DNA of 7,074 bases from Clostridiales bacterium (GCA_003503945.1 DOCD01000037.1:1-7074), one strand, 5' to 3'. Shown: positions 1 to 6,318, numbered from the stretch's first letter. The notes: generated by a model not told the origin, from the sequence alone. Numbers and translations: made by a program.

Positions 1-1309
1 ATTCTTTTATTTTATCGGTAAGATTTTTGACCGACGCCGAAACTCTGTCGAGGTTCGCCGTCATTGCAAAATTATTGCCGTAGTATGCGTTTATGTCGCC
101 ACCCGCGAATTCGAGATAGAAATCCTGTTTATCGCCGCCCTTTTTGCCGAGCGCGAGCCGCACGTCGAGCGTGCCTAAAACGTCGCCCATATCGCCGAGC
201 TTCGCAAACGCCTTGCCCTCGTACTCCGTTTCACCGACCTTTAAACCGAGCGAGAACTGCTGCCCGCGGCTTGCGTCCATTACGTTTCTGAATCCGCTGC
301 CTAAAACTTCGAGCATATCGGGTTCGGCGGGTTTTACGTCGCCGCCGTCGGTGGAAACGTCGAGCCGCGACTTGTAGTAATCGTCGAAGTAGGCGAAATG
401 TTTTTCGTCAATCGCTTCCGCGCCGTAGGTAAACGTCGTGGTGGTTTTCGAAGCGCTGTTTTGCGGACTTCCGCCGAGCGCCGACGGGGCAATCGTCGCG
501 TCCTCCTCGCAATAGCTTTCAAGCACCTGCCACTTTGCGTCGTAGGTAAAGGTTATATTTATCGCGTGGAACACGGGGAAGCCTTTAAGGCTGCCCCTCG
601 TCTTCATGCCGTACTGATACCAGCACGCCGCCTGCGGGGTCAGGCTTACGCTCTGCGAATACGTCCCGTCGCCGTTGTCCTTTACTTCGCCTACGCTTGC
701 AACCGTTTCTTCGTTGATTACGTATACGGTAAGCTCAGTCGAAAATTCGCCGTAAGCGGTAAGATAGCTGTCGTGCGTGTAACGGGTTAAGTCCTCGCCC
801 CAGCCTATTTCCGTGGGGAGGGTATCCGCGCCGGGCTTATTGCCAACGCGAAGGTATGCGTCGCTGCCGCCGACGAAACACGTCTGCGTGGCGGACTTGA
901 CGAGTAGCGAATACGTAAGGTCGGAACAGACCATTACGCTTTTGCCTATGCCCGTAAGCTCCGCGCCCTTGTAGTCTTTCCAGCTTTTCGTAATCTGCTC
1001 GTACCCCATAGCCACCGTGGAGTTGAAAGCATAGTTTTTAAAATACGGCTGGTTATCCAGAACGTAAGCAAGATACGCTATGTTGTCGAGCGGGTTTGCA
1101 ACCTCCGTAGGAAGGGTGCCGTCGGTAGGCGCCTCCTTGCGCATCGATTTTGCCGTTGAAGGCGCTTCGACGGGCGGAGCCTTCTTTGCGAAAAGCCCCG
1201 GCCCGAACAGCACGCCGACAGCTATTAATATACATAACAGCACCGAAGATACCGCAATAAGCGCAATCTTCTTTTTGCTTATTTTCCTTTTCTTTTTAAC
1301 GTTTTCCAT
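1..1309 (-). CDS. Membrane-anchored extracellular protein of unknown function (C-terminus off window)
   Basis: I read an uninterrupted minus-strand frame of 436 codons from an ATG at 1309 to the left edge, so the C-terminus is missing. The start is set by AAAGGA (1319-1314), four bases upstream, and a strong promoter behind it. The N-terminus is very basic (lysine/arginine-rich residues 5-14) and is followed by one hydrophobic segment at about 14-38, which suggests a signal anchor with the rest outside the cell. A short Ala/Pro/Lys-rich linker (about 42-65) precedes the folded part. Residues 75-315 are rich in aromatics, Thr and Ser and look beta-rich. A second stretch from about 332 onward alternates short strands and Gly-rich turns and contains a LolA/LppX-like pattern, but I would not assign it to that family. 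Cysteines at about 128, 144, 229 and 267 could form disulfides. I do not recognise the family. The gene is divergent from the minD-like gene and appears to be the first gene of its own transcript. Confidence 0.85.
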   Translation of the reverse strand, partial: MENVKKKRKISKKKIALIAVSSVLLCILIAVGVLFGPGLFAKKAPPVEAPSTAKSMRKEAPTDGTLPTEVANPLDNIAYLAYVLDNQPYFKNYAFNSTVAMGYEQITKSWKDYKGAELTGIGKSVMVCSDLTYSLLVKSATQTCFVGGSDAYLRVGNKPGADTLPTEIGWGEDLTRYTHDSYLTAYGEFSTELTVYVINEETVASVGEVKDNGDGTYSQSVSLTPQAACWYQYGMKTRGSLKGFPVFHAINITFTYDAKWQVLESYCEEDATIAPSALGGSPQNSASKTTTTFTYGAEAIDEKHFAYFDDYYKSRLDVSTDGGDVKPAEPDMLEVLGSGFRNVMDASRGQQFSLGLKVGETEYEGKAFAKLGDMGDVLGTLDVRLALGKKGGDKQDFYLEFAGGDINAYYGNNFAMTANLDRVSASVKNLTDKIKE

Positions 1310-1334
1310 AATATCCTTTATAACCTATGAAAAG

Positions 1335-1364
1335 ATTATAAACTAAATATATTACGCTTGTCAA
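1335..1364 (-). promoter_or_regulatory. Sigma-A-type promoter for the leftward membrane-protein gene
   Basis: On the minus strand a perfect -35 TTGACA (1364-1359) is followed after 18 bases by a perfect -10 TATAAT (1340-1335). Transcription should start near 1328, giving a leader of about 19 bases that contains the AAAGGA ribosome site before the ATG at 1309. The match to the housekeeping consensus is as good as it gets, so strong constitutive or repressor-controlled expression is likely. Confidence 0.8.
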
Positions 1365-1378
1365 ATAAAATTAACGAT

Positions 1379-1400
1379 TTGTAATAAAAAATCATTACAA
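1379..1400. repeat. Inverted repeat in divergent promoter region
   Basis: TTGTAAT (1379-1385) and ATTACAA (1394-1400) form a perfect 7-base inverted repeat with an 8-base spacer. It lies just upstream of the -35 box of the leftward promoter and about 90 bases before the minD-like start. A related ACAATTG motif occurs at 1397-1403 and again inside an 8-base palindrome ACAATTGT at 1427-1434. The geometry suits a dimeric regulator, but the region is A/T-rich and such repeats can arise by chance. Confidence 0.3.
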
Positions 1401-1487
1401 TTGCCTTGAAAATTATACACAAAACGACAATTGTAGTCCGTTTTTTCGCTTAAACTATATATATAATTTTAAAAAAAGGAGGCTGAA

Positions 1488-2219
1488 ATGGCTAAAAAGA
1501 TATATATGACAAATATAAAGGGCGGCACGGGGGTCACGACGTGCTGCGTGGGGCTGGGCTTTGCGCTTGCTTCCTCGGGCGAAAGGACGCTTATAGTCGA
1601 CGGCGACAGCTTCGGCGGCGGCGCGCTTTTTACGGGCGGCTGCGCGAATTTACAGACCTATACGCTCGCCGACTACGAAAAAGGCGCGTGCAGGGCGAAA
1701 CAAACGCTCGTATCCCACCCCAAATTCACAAACCTTTGTTTCTGCCCGTCTATAGGGCTCGAAGACGGCGAAGCCGCCGTACGGGCGGTTGCCGAGCTGG
1801 ACGGACTTTTCGACTACATACTTTTAGACAAGGCGGCGCGCCCAAGCTGCGACTCGGCGCTGATTGTGACAGAACCCTTCGCCCCCTCTTTAAAGTGCAG
1901 CGACGTTTGCAGGGCGAAGCTGACAGACGGCGGAATTAAGGACGCGGGGCTTATAGTCAACAGGCTGAACGGCGGGCAGGTTATAAGCGGCGAGGTTATG
2001 ACCGCGCAGGAAATAGCCGCGCTTTTGCGCCTGCCTCTCAAAGCCGTTATCCCCGAGGATTTGTCGATACCGCTCGGCAAGTGGAAAAAGCAGACGACAA
2101 AGGCGTTCAAGCTTGCCGCGGAAAGCGTGACGGGCAAACGCGAGGCAATCTGCAACGTGCTTCTGCCCTACTTCGGCCCCGCGGGATTTATTAAAAGAAA
2201 AATGAGGGAAAGAATATGA
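1488..2219 (+). CDS. MinD-like ParA/MinD-family ATPase with altered P-loop
   Basis: The 243-residue protein starts at an ATG preceded by GGAGG (1478-1482), five bases away. MinD-family features are in order: an N-terminal strand leading to a deviant Walker A at 11-18, reading KGGTGVTT; the switch I Asp pair D38/D40; a Walker B strand ending at D114; a Val-Asn-Arg adenine-contact motif at 157-159; the VIPED segment at 188-192; and a basic C-terminal tail (about 228-243) resembling the amphipathic membrane-targeting helix of MinD. MinD binds ATP, dimerises on the membrane and positions division inhibitors. The signature lysine K11 is kept, but the canonical P-loop lysine (K16 in E. coli MinD, same numbering) is Val. 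Walker B also reads DKAA, where MinD usually has D-S/C-P-A-G. ATP hydrolysis may therefore be weak or absent. The protein is slightly shorter than typical MinD (about 260-270 residues). The stop overlaps the next start, so the two genes are coupled. The MinD-like family call is firm; a cell-division role is inferred. Confidence 0.85.
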   Translation: MAKKIYMTNIKGGTGVTTCCVGLGFALASSGERTLIVDGDSFGGGALFTGGCANLQTYTLADYEKGACRAKQTLVSHPKFTNLCFCPSIGLEDGEAAVRAVAELDGLFDYILLDKAARPSCDSALIVTEPFAPSLKCSDVCRAKLTDGGIKDAGLIVNRLNGGQVISGEVMTAQEIAALLRLPLKAVIPEDLSIPLGKWKKQTTKAFKLAAESVTGKREAICNVLLPYFGPAGFIKRKMRERI

Positions 2220-2431
2220 ACGACAATCTCAACAGAATTTTATCGCTCGACCGCGACGATATGACGGACACCGAGCGCGAGCTCTTTATTAAAGACATGA
2301 ACAGGGTTACCGACGAATACTTCGAGTGCGACGGCGAACCGTCGCTTGAAATAACCCGCTCGGACGGCGGGTTTATCGTATGCGTGCTTTTAACCGCACG
2401 CCGTATCAAAAACGTAAAAAAGCCGCAGTGA
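2216..2431 (+). CDS. Small MinE-like protein
   Basis: This 71-residue protein starts at the ATG of an ATGA overlap with the MinD-like gene, behind GAGGGAA (2204-2210), which indicates translational coupling. The layout fits MinE, the activator that stimulates MinD ATPase and sets the oscillating pattern. Residues 3-13 (NLNRILSLDR) resemble the MinD-contact segment. A helix at about 17-36 ends in a K-D-x(2)-x-V-x(2)-x-Y-F pattern like the MinE 'KDILEVI-KY' helix. Two beta strands follow at about 43-49 and 52-60, the second very hydrophobic. The basic tail is ARRIKNVKK. It lacks the extra N-terminal membrane-binding residues of E. coli MinE (88 residues), as short Gram-positive MinE proteins often do. 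Position directly after a MinD-like gene supports the call. The similarity is by pattern and context, not by alignment. Confidence 0.6.
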   Translation: MNDNLNRILSLDRDDMTDTERELFIKDMNRVTDEYFECDGEPSLEITRSDGGFIVCVLLTARRIKNVKKPQ

Positions 2432-2449
2432 CCAACTGCGGCTTTTTTT
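2415..2449. terminator. Bidirectional intrinsic terminator between convergent operons
   Basis: AGCCGCAGT (2421-2429) pairs perfectly with ACTGCGGCT (2435-2443) around a 5-base loop. An A-run (2415-2420) lies on the left and a T-run (2444-2449) on the right, so each strand has a GC-rich hairpin followed by a U-tract. It can stop both the MinD/MinE-like operon and the protease operon. The TGA of the MinE-like gene (2429-2431) lies in the stem/loop, and the TAA of the protease gene (2448-2450) begins in the T-run. Confidence 0.9.
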
Positions 2450-3776
2450 AACCGATTATTTGCGCGACGACCCCTTTCAGCTCTTCGTCGCCCTTGGTAT
2501 GCTGCCACGCTGCGGGCGCGGCTTTACACCCGTCGGACAGAAGCACGCCTCTGTCGTGAATACTCGTCTTACCGTCCGGCCAGAAAATTTTCGCCGTGGT
2601 GAGCTTCAACGCTTCGCCCGTCGACGGATTTTCGAACGTGGACTGCATTATGCCTTTACCGTACGTCCTCGCGTCTTTTAACTCCTGCCCCGTCTTTTCG
2701 AGCCAGGTTTTGTATTCGTCGGAATACTGAGAAAGAAAAATATTTTCGTATTTAAGCGCGCCGTAGCAAATCATCGCGCCCATCAGCGCTTCCGAAGCGC
2801 TCGCCGTGCCGCCGTTGGCAAGCACGTAAACCTCAGTGTCCTTTGAAATCCTGCGTTCGGCGTTTGTCACCTTTGCGCAGTAATACGATTCCTCGTCGCC
2901 GTGCTTGTCGCGCGAGAGCATCGCGATTTTTTTGGCCCCGTCCGCAAACGCACCCGCGATTTCCTGCATAACGCTCACGTAGCCGCCGCCGTTGGAGCGG
3001 AGGTCGAGTATCAACGAGGTGCATTCGAGCGCATTGAATTTTTCGACGAGCACCGAAAACTCTTTAGCGGCGCTGCCGTAAAACTGAGTAAGGCGGATAT
3101 ACGCCGCGCCGTCGGGGAGGTAGCTTATTTTATCCGTCGGCTTTTCGTAAAGCGCAAGCCCGCCGCCGGCAGCGTCGCCGAACGCCCACGCCGTTGCGTT
3201 GGTGCACATATAAGTATAGCTTGCCGTGTACTCGGATTTTGCCACCGTGTACTCCGCGCCGTCGGTTGAAAAAAGCTTTATTTCTTCGCCGTCGCCCGCG
3301 CCGCCGAAAAGCTTGGCAACGTCCGAAGCCGAGGAAAACGCGACATCTTTACCGCCCGCGCTGCCGCTTTCGAGCCACTCGCCCGCACGTAATCCGCTTA
3401 TATATGCGGGGGAATTGCATACGACCGAGCTTACGTACACGCCCTTGCCCTCGACGAAGGCGTAGCTTATGCCTATGCCGCTTTTCGAGCCCGCGTTGCT
3501 CTTTTTGACCTGTTCGTACTGTTCGGCGGTGTAGTACTGCGAGTATCTGTCGAGATACTTTTCCGTAATGGCGTTAATCGAAGTGCCGGTATAATCCTTA
3601 TCCACCCCGCCGAAATAGTAATTTTTTTCAATCATATCGAGCACCCATTCGTATGAAGCCGCTCCTCCCGGGCGGGTGCAACCGTGTATAAAAAATCCGG
3701 CGAAAAACGCCGCAAGCGCAATAGCAAGCGCGCCGAAAACCGCGGCGCATATTTTTAAAACCTTTTTATCCTTCAA
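2448..3776 (-). CDS. S41-family (CtpA-like) membrane-anchored serine protease
   Basis: The 442-residue protein starts at TTG (3776-3774), six bases after AGGGGAGG (3790-3783); no ATG is nearby. Residues 7-30 form a signal-anchor helix, so the protease acts outside the membrane; a lipobox-like I-H-G-C at 30-33 is too weak to call a lipoprotein. An N-terminal helical region (40-95) precedes a PDZ-like domain (about 98-180, with a GIGISY turn and SPAYISGLRAGE loop), followed by the S41 core. Core landmarks are the DLRSNGGG strand-turn at 258-265, GGTASASE at 322-329 with predicted nucleophile Ser326, and YGKGIMQ at 372-378 giving Lys374 and Gln378, so the Ser/Lys/Gln set is complete. C-terminal processing proteases cleave exported or membrane proteins near the C-terminus. 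The Ser-to-Lys spacing is 48 residues against 25 in B. subtilis CtpB and E. coli Tsp, implying an insertion of about 23 residues. The gene follows the PucR-type gene by 12 bases and shares its transcript. Confidence 0.9.
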   Translation of the reverse strand: MKDKKVLKICAAVFGALAIALAAFFAGFFIHGCTRPGGAASYEWVLDMIEKNYYFGGVDKDYTGTSINAITEKYLDRYSQYYTAEQYEQVKKSNAGSKSGIGISYAFVEGKGVYVSSVVCNSPAYISGLRAGEWLESGSAGGKDVAFSSASDVAKLFGGAGDGEEIKLFSTDGAEYTVAKSEYTASYTYMCTNATAWAFGDAAGGGLALYEKPTDKISYLPDGAAYIRLTQFYGSAAKEFSVLVEKFNALECTSLILDLRSNGGGYVSVMQEIAGAFADGAKKIAMLSRDKHGDEESYYCAKVTNAERRISKDTEVYVLANGGTASASEALMGAMICYGALKYENIFLSQYSDEYKTWLEKTGQELKDARTYGKGIMQSTFENPSTGEALKLTTAKIFWPDGKTSIHDRGVLLSDGCKAAPAAWQHTKGDEELKGVVAQIIG

Positions 3777-3788
3777 AATAAACCTCCC

Positions 3789-4160
3789 CTATTTAAGCTT
3801 GTAAAGCGTACGTAAAACCTCGAATGTGACCGCCATATCGAAGCGCGATATGTCGAGGCCGGTAAGCTTCTGAATTTTTTTCAGGCGGTATATAAGCGTA
3901 TTTCTGTGCATATACATTCTGCGCGACGTCTCGGACACGTTCATGCCGCAGTTGAAATAACACTCGACGGTCGCCATAGTGTCCTCGTCCTCGAATAGCT
4001 TTGCGAAATTTTTTAAATCGTAACCCGAAATCAACTTTTCGCGCTGGGATTTCGTAAGCTCGGCAAGTATGTCCGCAACGCTTACGTTACGCACTTTAAA
4101 ACGCGTTCGTTGCGGCATATTCCCGCACGAATTTGATTTTTCACCGTTATTTGCGACCAT
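3789..4160 (-). CDS. Small PucR/CdaR-type helix-turn-helix protein
   Basis: From the ATG at 4160 the protein has 123 residues. GGAGG (4174-4170) is nine bases from this ATG but only three from an in-frame TTG at 4166, so I prefer the ATG. Residues 62-120 match the C-terminal DNA-binding domain of PucR/CdaR-type regulators: a Tyr/Phe-rich helix, N-V-S-E-T, then M-H-R-N-T-L-I-Y-R-L-K-K-I (84-96), followed by L-T-G-L-D and a last helix. Full PucR regulators are several hundred residues long with a sensory N-terminal part. Here only about 60 polar residues precede the HTH, so no effector domain is visible. It is the first gene of an operon with the S41 protease; its TAG overlaps the protease ribosome site. 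It may autoregulate the operon or respond to a separate partner. The DNA-binding call is firm; targets are unknown. Confidence 0.85.
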   Translation of the reverse strand: MVANNGEKSNSCGNMPQRTRFKVRNVSVADILAELTKSQREKLISGYDLKNFAKLFEDEDTMATVECYFNCGMNVSETSRRMYMHRNTLIYRLKKIQKLTGLDISRFDMAVTFEVLRTLYKLK

Positions 4161-4196
4161 TTTCAACGACCTCCGCCACTAATTTCAGTCGTTTAA

Positions 4197-4225
4197 ATTA
4201 TAACGCAAATTTTCGGTTTTTGCAA
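4197..4225 (-). promoter_or_regulatory. Promoter for the HTH-protease operon
   Basis: On the minus strand TTGCAA (4225-4220) and a perfect TATAAT (4202-4197) are separated by 17 bases. The predicted start is near 4190, leaving a leader of about 30 bases that contains the GGAGG site before the ATG at 4160. Spacing and -10 are ideal, and the -35 matches five of six bases. Confidence 0.7.
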
Positions 4226-4316
4226 TGCTTTTCGGCGCCGTGCGTATAAATATTCCGTGCGGAAGTAAAATATTAAAAACAGAAAACATTTATTACCCGT
4301 AAAGGCAAATATTACC

Positions 4317-4373
4317 TTATAAATTAATTTTATTATATAAAACCTTGACACGGCGCATAAATTGTATTAAAAT
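4317..4373 (+). promoter_or_regulatory. Promoter with A/T-only upstream tract for the 620-residue membrane protein
   Basis: A perfect -35 TTGACA (4345-4350) is followed after 17 bases by TAAAAT (4368-4373, five of six). The 26 bases at 4317-4342 are all A or T and sit just before the -35, as an UP element for the RNA polymerase alpha subunit would. They include a 10-base palindrome at 4321-4330. Initiation should be near 4380, leaving a leader of about 75 bases. A strong vegetative promoter is likely. Confidence 0.7.
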
Positions 4374-4388
4374 GGTAAATGTGCAATA

Positions 4389-4449
4389 CCTCCCGCATAT
4401 GTGCGGGTCAAATATGATAAAACAATAAATACGATACGGTTTCAGGAGG
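4389..4449 (+). promoter_or_regulatory. Structured 5' leader with hairpin and possible anti-Shine-Dalgarno
   Basis: CCCGCA (4392-4397) and TGCGGG (4402-4407) form a 6-base-pair GC-rich hairpin with a TATG loop inside the predicted leader. No U-tract follows, so it is not an intrinsic terminator. CCTCC (4389-4393), overlapping the hairpin's left foot, is complementary to the GGAGG of the ribosome site (4445-4449). The two pairings exclude one another in part, so the leader could switch between open and occluded ribosome-site states. The complementarity is seen; a regulatory role is inferred. It does not resemble a riboswitch class I know. Confidence 0.35.
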
Positions 4450-4455
4450 AATTCT

Positions 4456-6318
4456 ATGAAGATTTCCGAAGTTAAAAAAACGAATAAGTACGTAACGCTG
4501 GTTACTTACCTTATAGCTGTCGTTTGTCTGTTACTCGGGCTGTTTCTGCCGCTCTGGGGCGACAAGGGCATACTCGCTTTGCAATTGCCCAAGGTCCTGA
4601 ACGCACTTGCGGGAAAGGATTTGCTTTCTTTCGGCAAAGATTTTACGCTTGCGCACAGAATCAGTCTTTTCGGTATACAGAGCGCGACTTTCGATATTAT
4701 TGCCCTTTTGGTAATTATTTACGCAGTAATAACTGTACTTGCGCTGCTTGCGCTGATTCCCGTAGGCTTTTCGGTCAAAAACGAAGGGCGGGTTGCGAAA
4801 GCTTTTGCTTACGTTGCGGAGATTGCCGCAGCCGCAGTTCTTTCGGTATACGCCGTAACAGCGCTTCCACTATACCCCGAGGTTGCGTTAGGCTACAATA
4901 TGTTTATCGCTCTGGGCGGGTGCATCGTTGCGCTTATAGTTTTGTGCATAGCCGACAAAGGCGCGACGGGGGTGGCTAAATTATTCCTCTTCCTCTTCTC
5001 GGCGGTTGCGCTTTTAATGCTTTTCGACTTTACGGTTTTAATCCCCAAGCTTGCCGAACCCTTGAAAAATTTCGGCGATAAAACCAAATTATATCCCTAT
5101 ATTTTCTCGCAGGAAAACGAGGGTTTGAGATACGGTTCGCCCGCTTACGGGTATATTAAAACCTTGTTCGAAGGAGCTCGCGATATTTCCGAGAACGGAG
5201 AATTATCGACGTATTTCGACATGCTTAAAGGCTTACCCTCGGCAAAAGAAAAAGCAACTTTCGTGCTTTGCACAATTCTGGCGTTGGTCGTGATATTCAA
5301 TTATCTGGTAGACCTTGTAAGCCTTTCTACGAACGGCAAAAAAGCAGGTCATATATTCAATATGGCGAGATATTCGCTCGAAGTCGCAACTCTTGTCTGC
5401 CTTTATATAACCATACTCGTTATGAAAGCCAACCTCGGGCTCTTCCTTGTAATTATCTCCGCAATGGCGGTAATTCAGCTTTTAATGAGCGTTGTGAGGT
5501 TTTTGATTAACAGAAAAAAAGTCGTTTACGCGAAGCCCGCAGACAGCGGAAAAACCAAAAAGGCGAAGCCCGTTAACGACCTCGAAGAGATACGCATTGT
5601 AAGAAAAACCGAAGCAAAACAGCGCCCCGCCTCCGCGGAACAGCTTGCTTTTATAGACCCTCCCCCCGCGGCACGTCCCGAACCCGTTATAATGGATATC
5701 GAGGAAGAGGCACGTCCCGACGGCGGCGAGCAGCTTACGATAAACGAAGCTCCGCGCACGGAAGAGCGCGTGCGCCCCGTACCTCCTCCCCCCGTCAAGG
5801 AAGCGGAGGAGCAGCCCGAAAAGCCGAAGGATACGCCCGTTAAAGCGGAAACGGTAAGCGAGGCGAAGCCAGCCGCGGAAGAGGTTAAACCTCAGCCCAA
5901 CCCCGAACCCAAACCGACGCCCGCACCTGCGCCTGCGCCTGCACCCGCGCCCGAGTTCAAGCCTCAGCCCGAACCGGCGTTCAGACCTCAACCCGAGCCC
6001 GTACGCGTTCAGCCGACGTTTACCGAACAGCCCGCGCCCGCGCAAAACAACGTGGAAACGAGGATTTATACGATAAACACAATTTACGGCGGTCCCTCCG
6101 ACGACTTCCTCAAAAAGCTAACAAACGACGAAAAAATCGAATTTGCGAGGACGTTTATCGAAAAGAGCAACGGCGTTATAGGCAATATCCCCGACTACGT
6201 CATAGGCGGAAACAACAAAAAATTCTTCTCGTCGGTATTCATATATCTGGGAAGAATTCGCGGAATGATTTCCGACGGACTTTTGAACAAGATGTACAAA
6301 GAACTTAATATGATGTAA
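4456..6318 (+). CDS. Polytopic membrane protein with Pro/Glu-rich tail and conserved-looking C-terminal domain
   Basis: The 620-residue protein starts at an ATG six bases after GGAGG (4445-4449). I predict eight membrane helices at about 12-34, 78-102, 117-138, 147-166, 172-195, 268-289, 306-323 and 327-349, with both ends in the cytoplasm by the positive-inside rule. The soluble loop at 196-267 would then be outside; it holds several Tyr residues and a Y-G-S-P-A-Y-G-Y motif. After a basic stop (352-355, RKK) comes a low-complexity tail (about 360-530) rich in Pro, Glu, Lys and Ala, with five Pro-Ala pairs at 489-498 and repeats of [KR]-P-Q-P-E-P. The last 85 residues (about 536-620) look folded: G-G-P-S-D-D-F-L, then D-E-K-I-E-F-A, Y-V-I-G-G-N-N-K-K-F-F and a final helix with D-G-L-L-N-K-M-Y. 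I do not recognise this family. The design suggests a membrane scaffold that holds a cytoplasmic domain on a long flexible tether. It is flanked by its own promoter and terminator, so it is probably monocistronic. Confidence 0.9.
   Translation: MKISEVKKTNKYVTLVTYLIAVVCLLLGLFLPLWGDKGILALQLPKVLNALAGKDLLSFGKDFTLAHRISLFGIQSATFDIIALLVIIYAVITVLALLALIPVGFSVKNEGRVAKAFAYVAEIAAAAVLSVYAVTALPLYPEVALGYNMFIALGGCIVALIVLCIADKGATGVAKLFLFLFSAVALLMLFDFTVLIPKLAEPLKNFGDKTKLYPYIFSQENEGLRYGSPAYGYIKTLFEGARDISENGELSTYFDMLKGLPSAKEKATFVLCTILALVVIFNYLVDLVSLSTNGKKAGHIFNMARYSLEVATLVCLYITILVMKANLGLFLVIISAMAVIQLLMSVVRFLINRKKVVYAKPADSGKTKKAKPVNDLEEIRIVRKTEAKQRPASAEQLAFIDPPPAARPEPVIMDIEEEARPDGGEQLTINEAPRTEERVRPVPPPPVKEAEEQPEKPKDTPVKAETVSEAKPAAEEVKPQPNPEPKPTPAPAPAPAPAPEFKPQPEPAFRPQPEPVRVQPTFTEQPAPAQNNVETRIYTINTIYGGPSDDFLKKLTNDEKIEFARTFIEKSNGVIGNIPDYVIGGNNKKFFSSVFIYLGRIRGMISDGLLNKMYKELNMM
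5917..5949 (+). repeat. Six-base tandem repeat coding for Pro-Ala pairs
   Basis: About five consecutive imperfect copies of CCT/C-GCG/A encode alternating Pro and Ala in the tail of the membrane protein. The synonymous third bases vary between copies, so the repeat is unlikely to be a recent slippage product. It probably forms a rigid extended spacer. Confidence 0.7.

Noticed and set aside
398..790. Plus-strand open frame of 130 codons within the left gene
   Set aside because: It is Arg/Ala-rich with no ribosome site and lies antisense to a long frame with a promoter, ribosome site and membrane anchor; it is a shadow.
1462..1467. TATAAT as the -10 of the MinD-like operon
   Set aside because: No acceptable -35 lies 16-18 bases upstream, and the start would fall at the ribosome site, leaving a leader of about 14 bases; noted but not called.
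3678..3689. Lipobox in the S41 protease (I-H-G-C at 30-33)
   Set aside because: His at -2 is unusual and the hydrophobic segment suits an uncleaved anchor; the evidence is too weak to call a lipoprotein.
4161..4166. TTG at 4166 as the start of the PucR-type gene
   Set aside because: It is only three bases from GGAGG; the ATG two codons later has a workable nine-base spacing.
4389..4449. A known riboswitch or T-box in the leader
   Set aside because: The leader is only about 75 bases, with one short hairpin, no multi-helix core and no terminator; none of the conserved motifs I know are present.
5482..6045. Minus-strand open frame of 187 codons opposite the Pro-rich tail
   Set aside because: It is an Arg/Gly/Phe-rich reading of the antisense strand of a low-complexity coding region, with no ribosome site or promoter.
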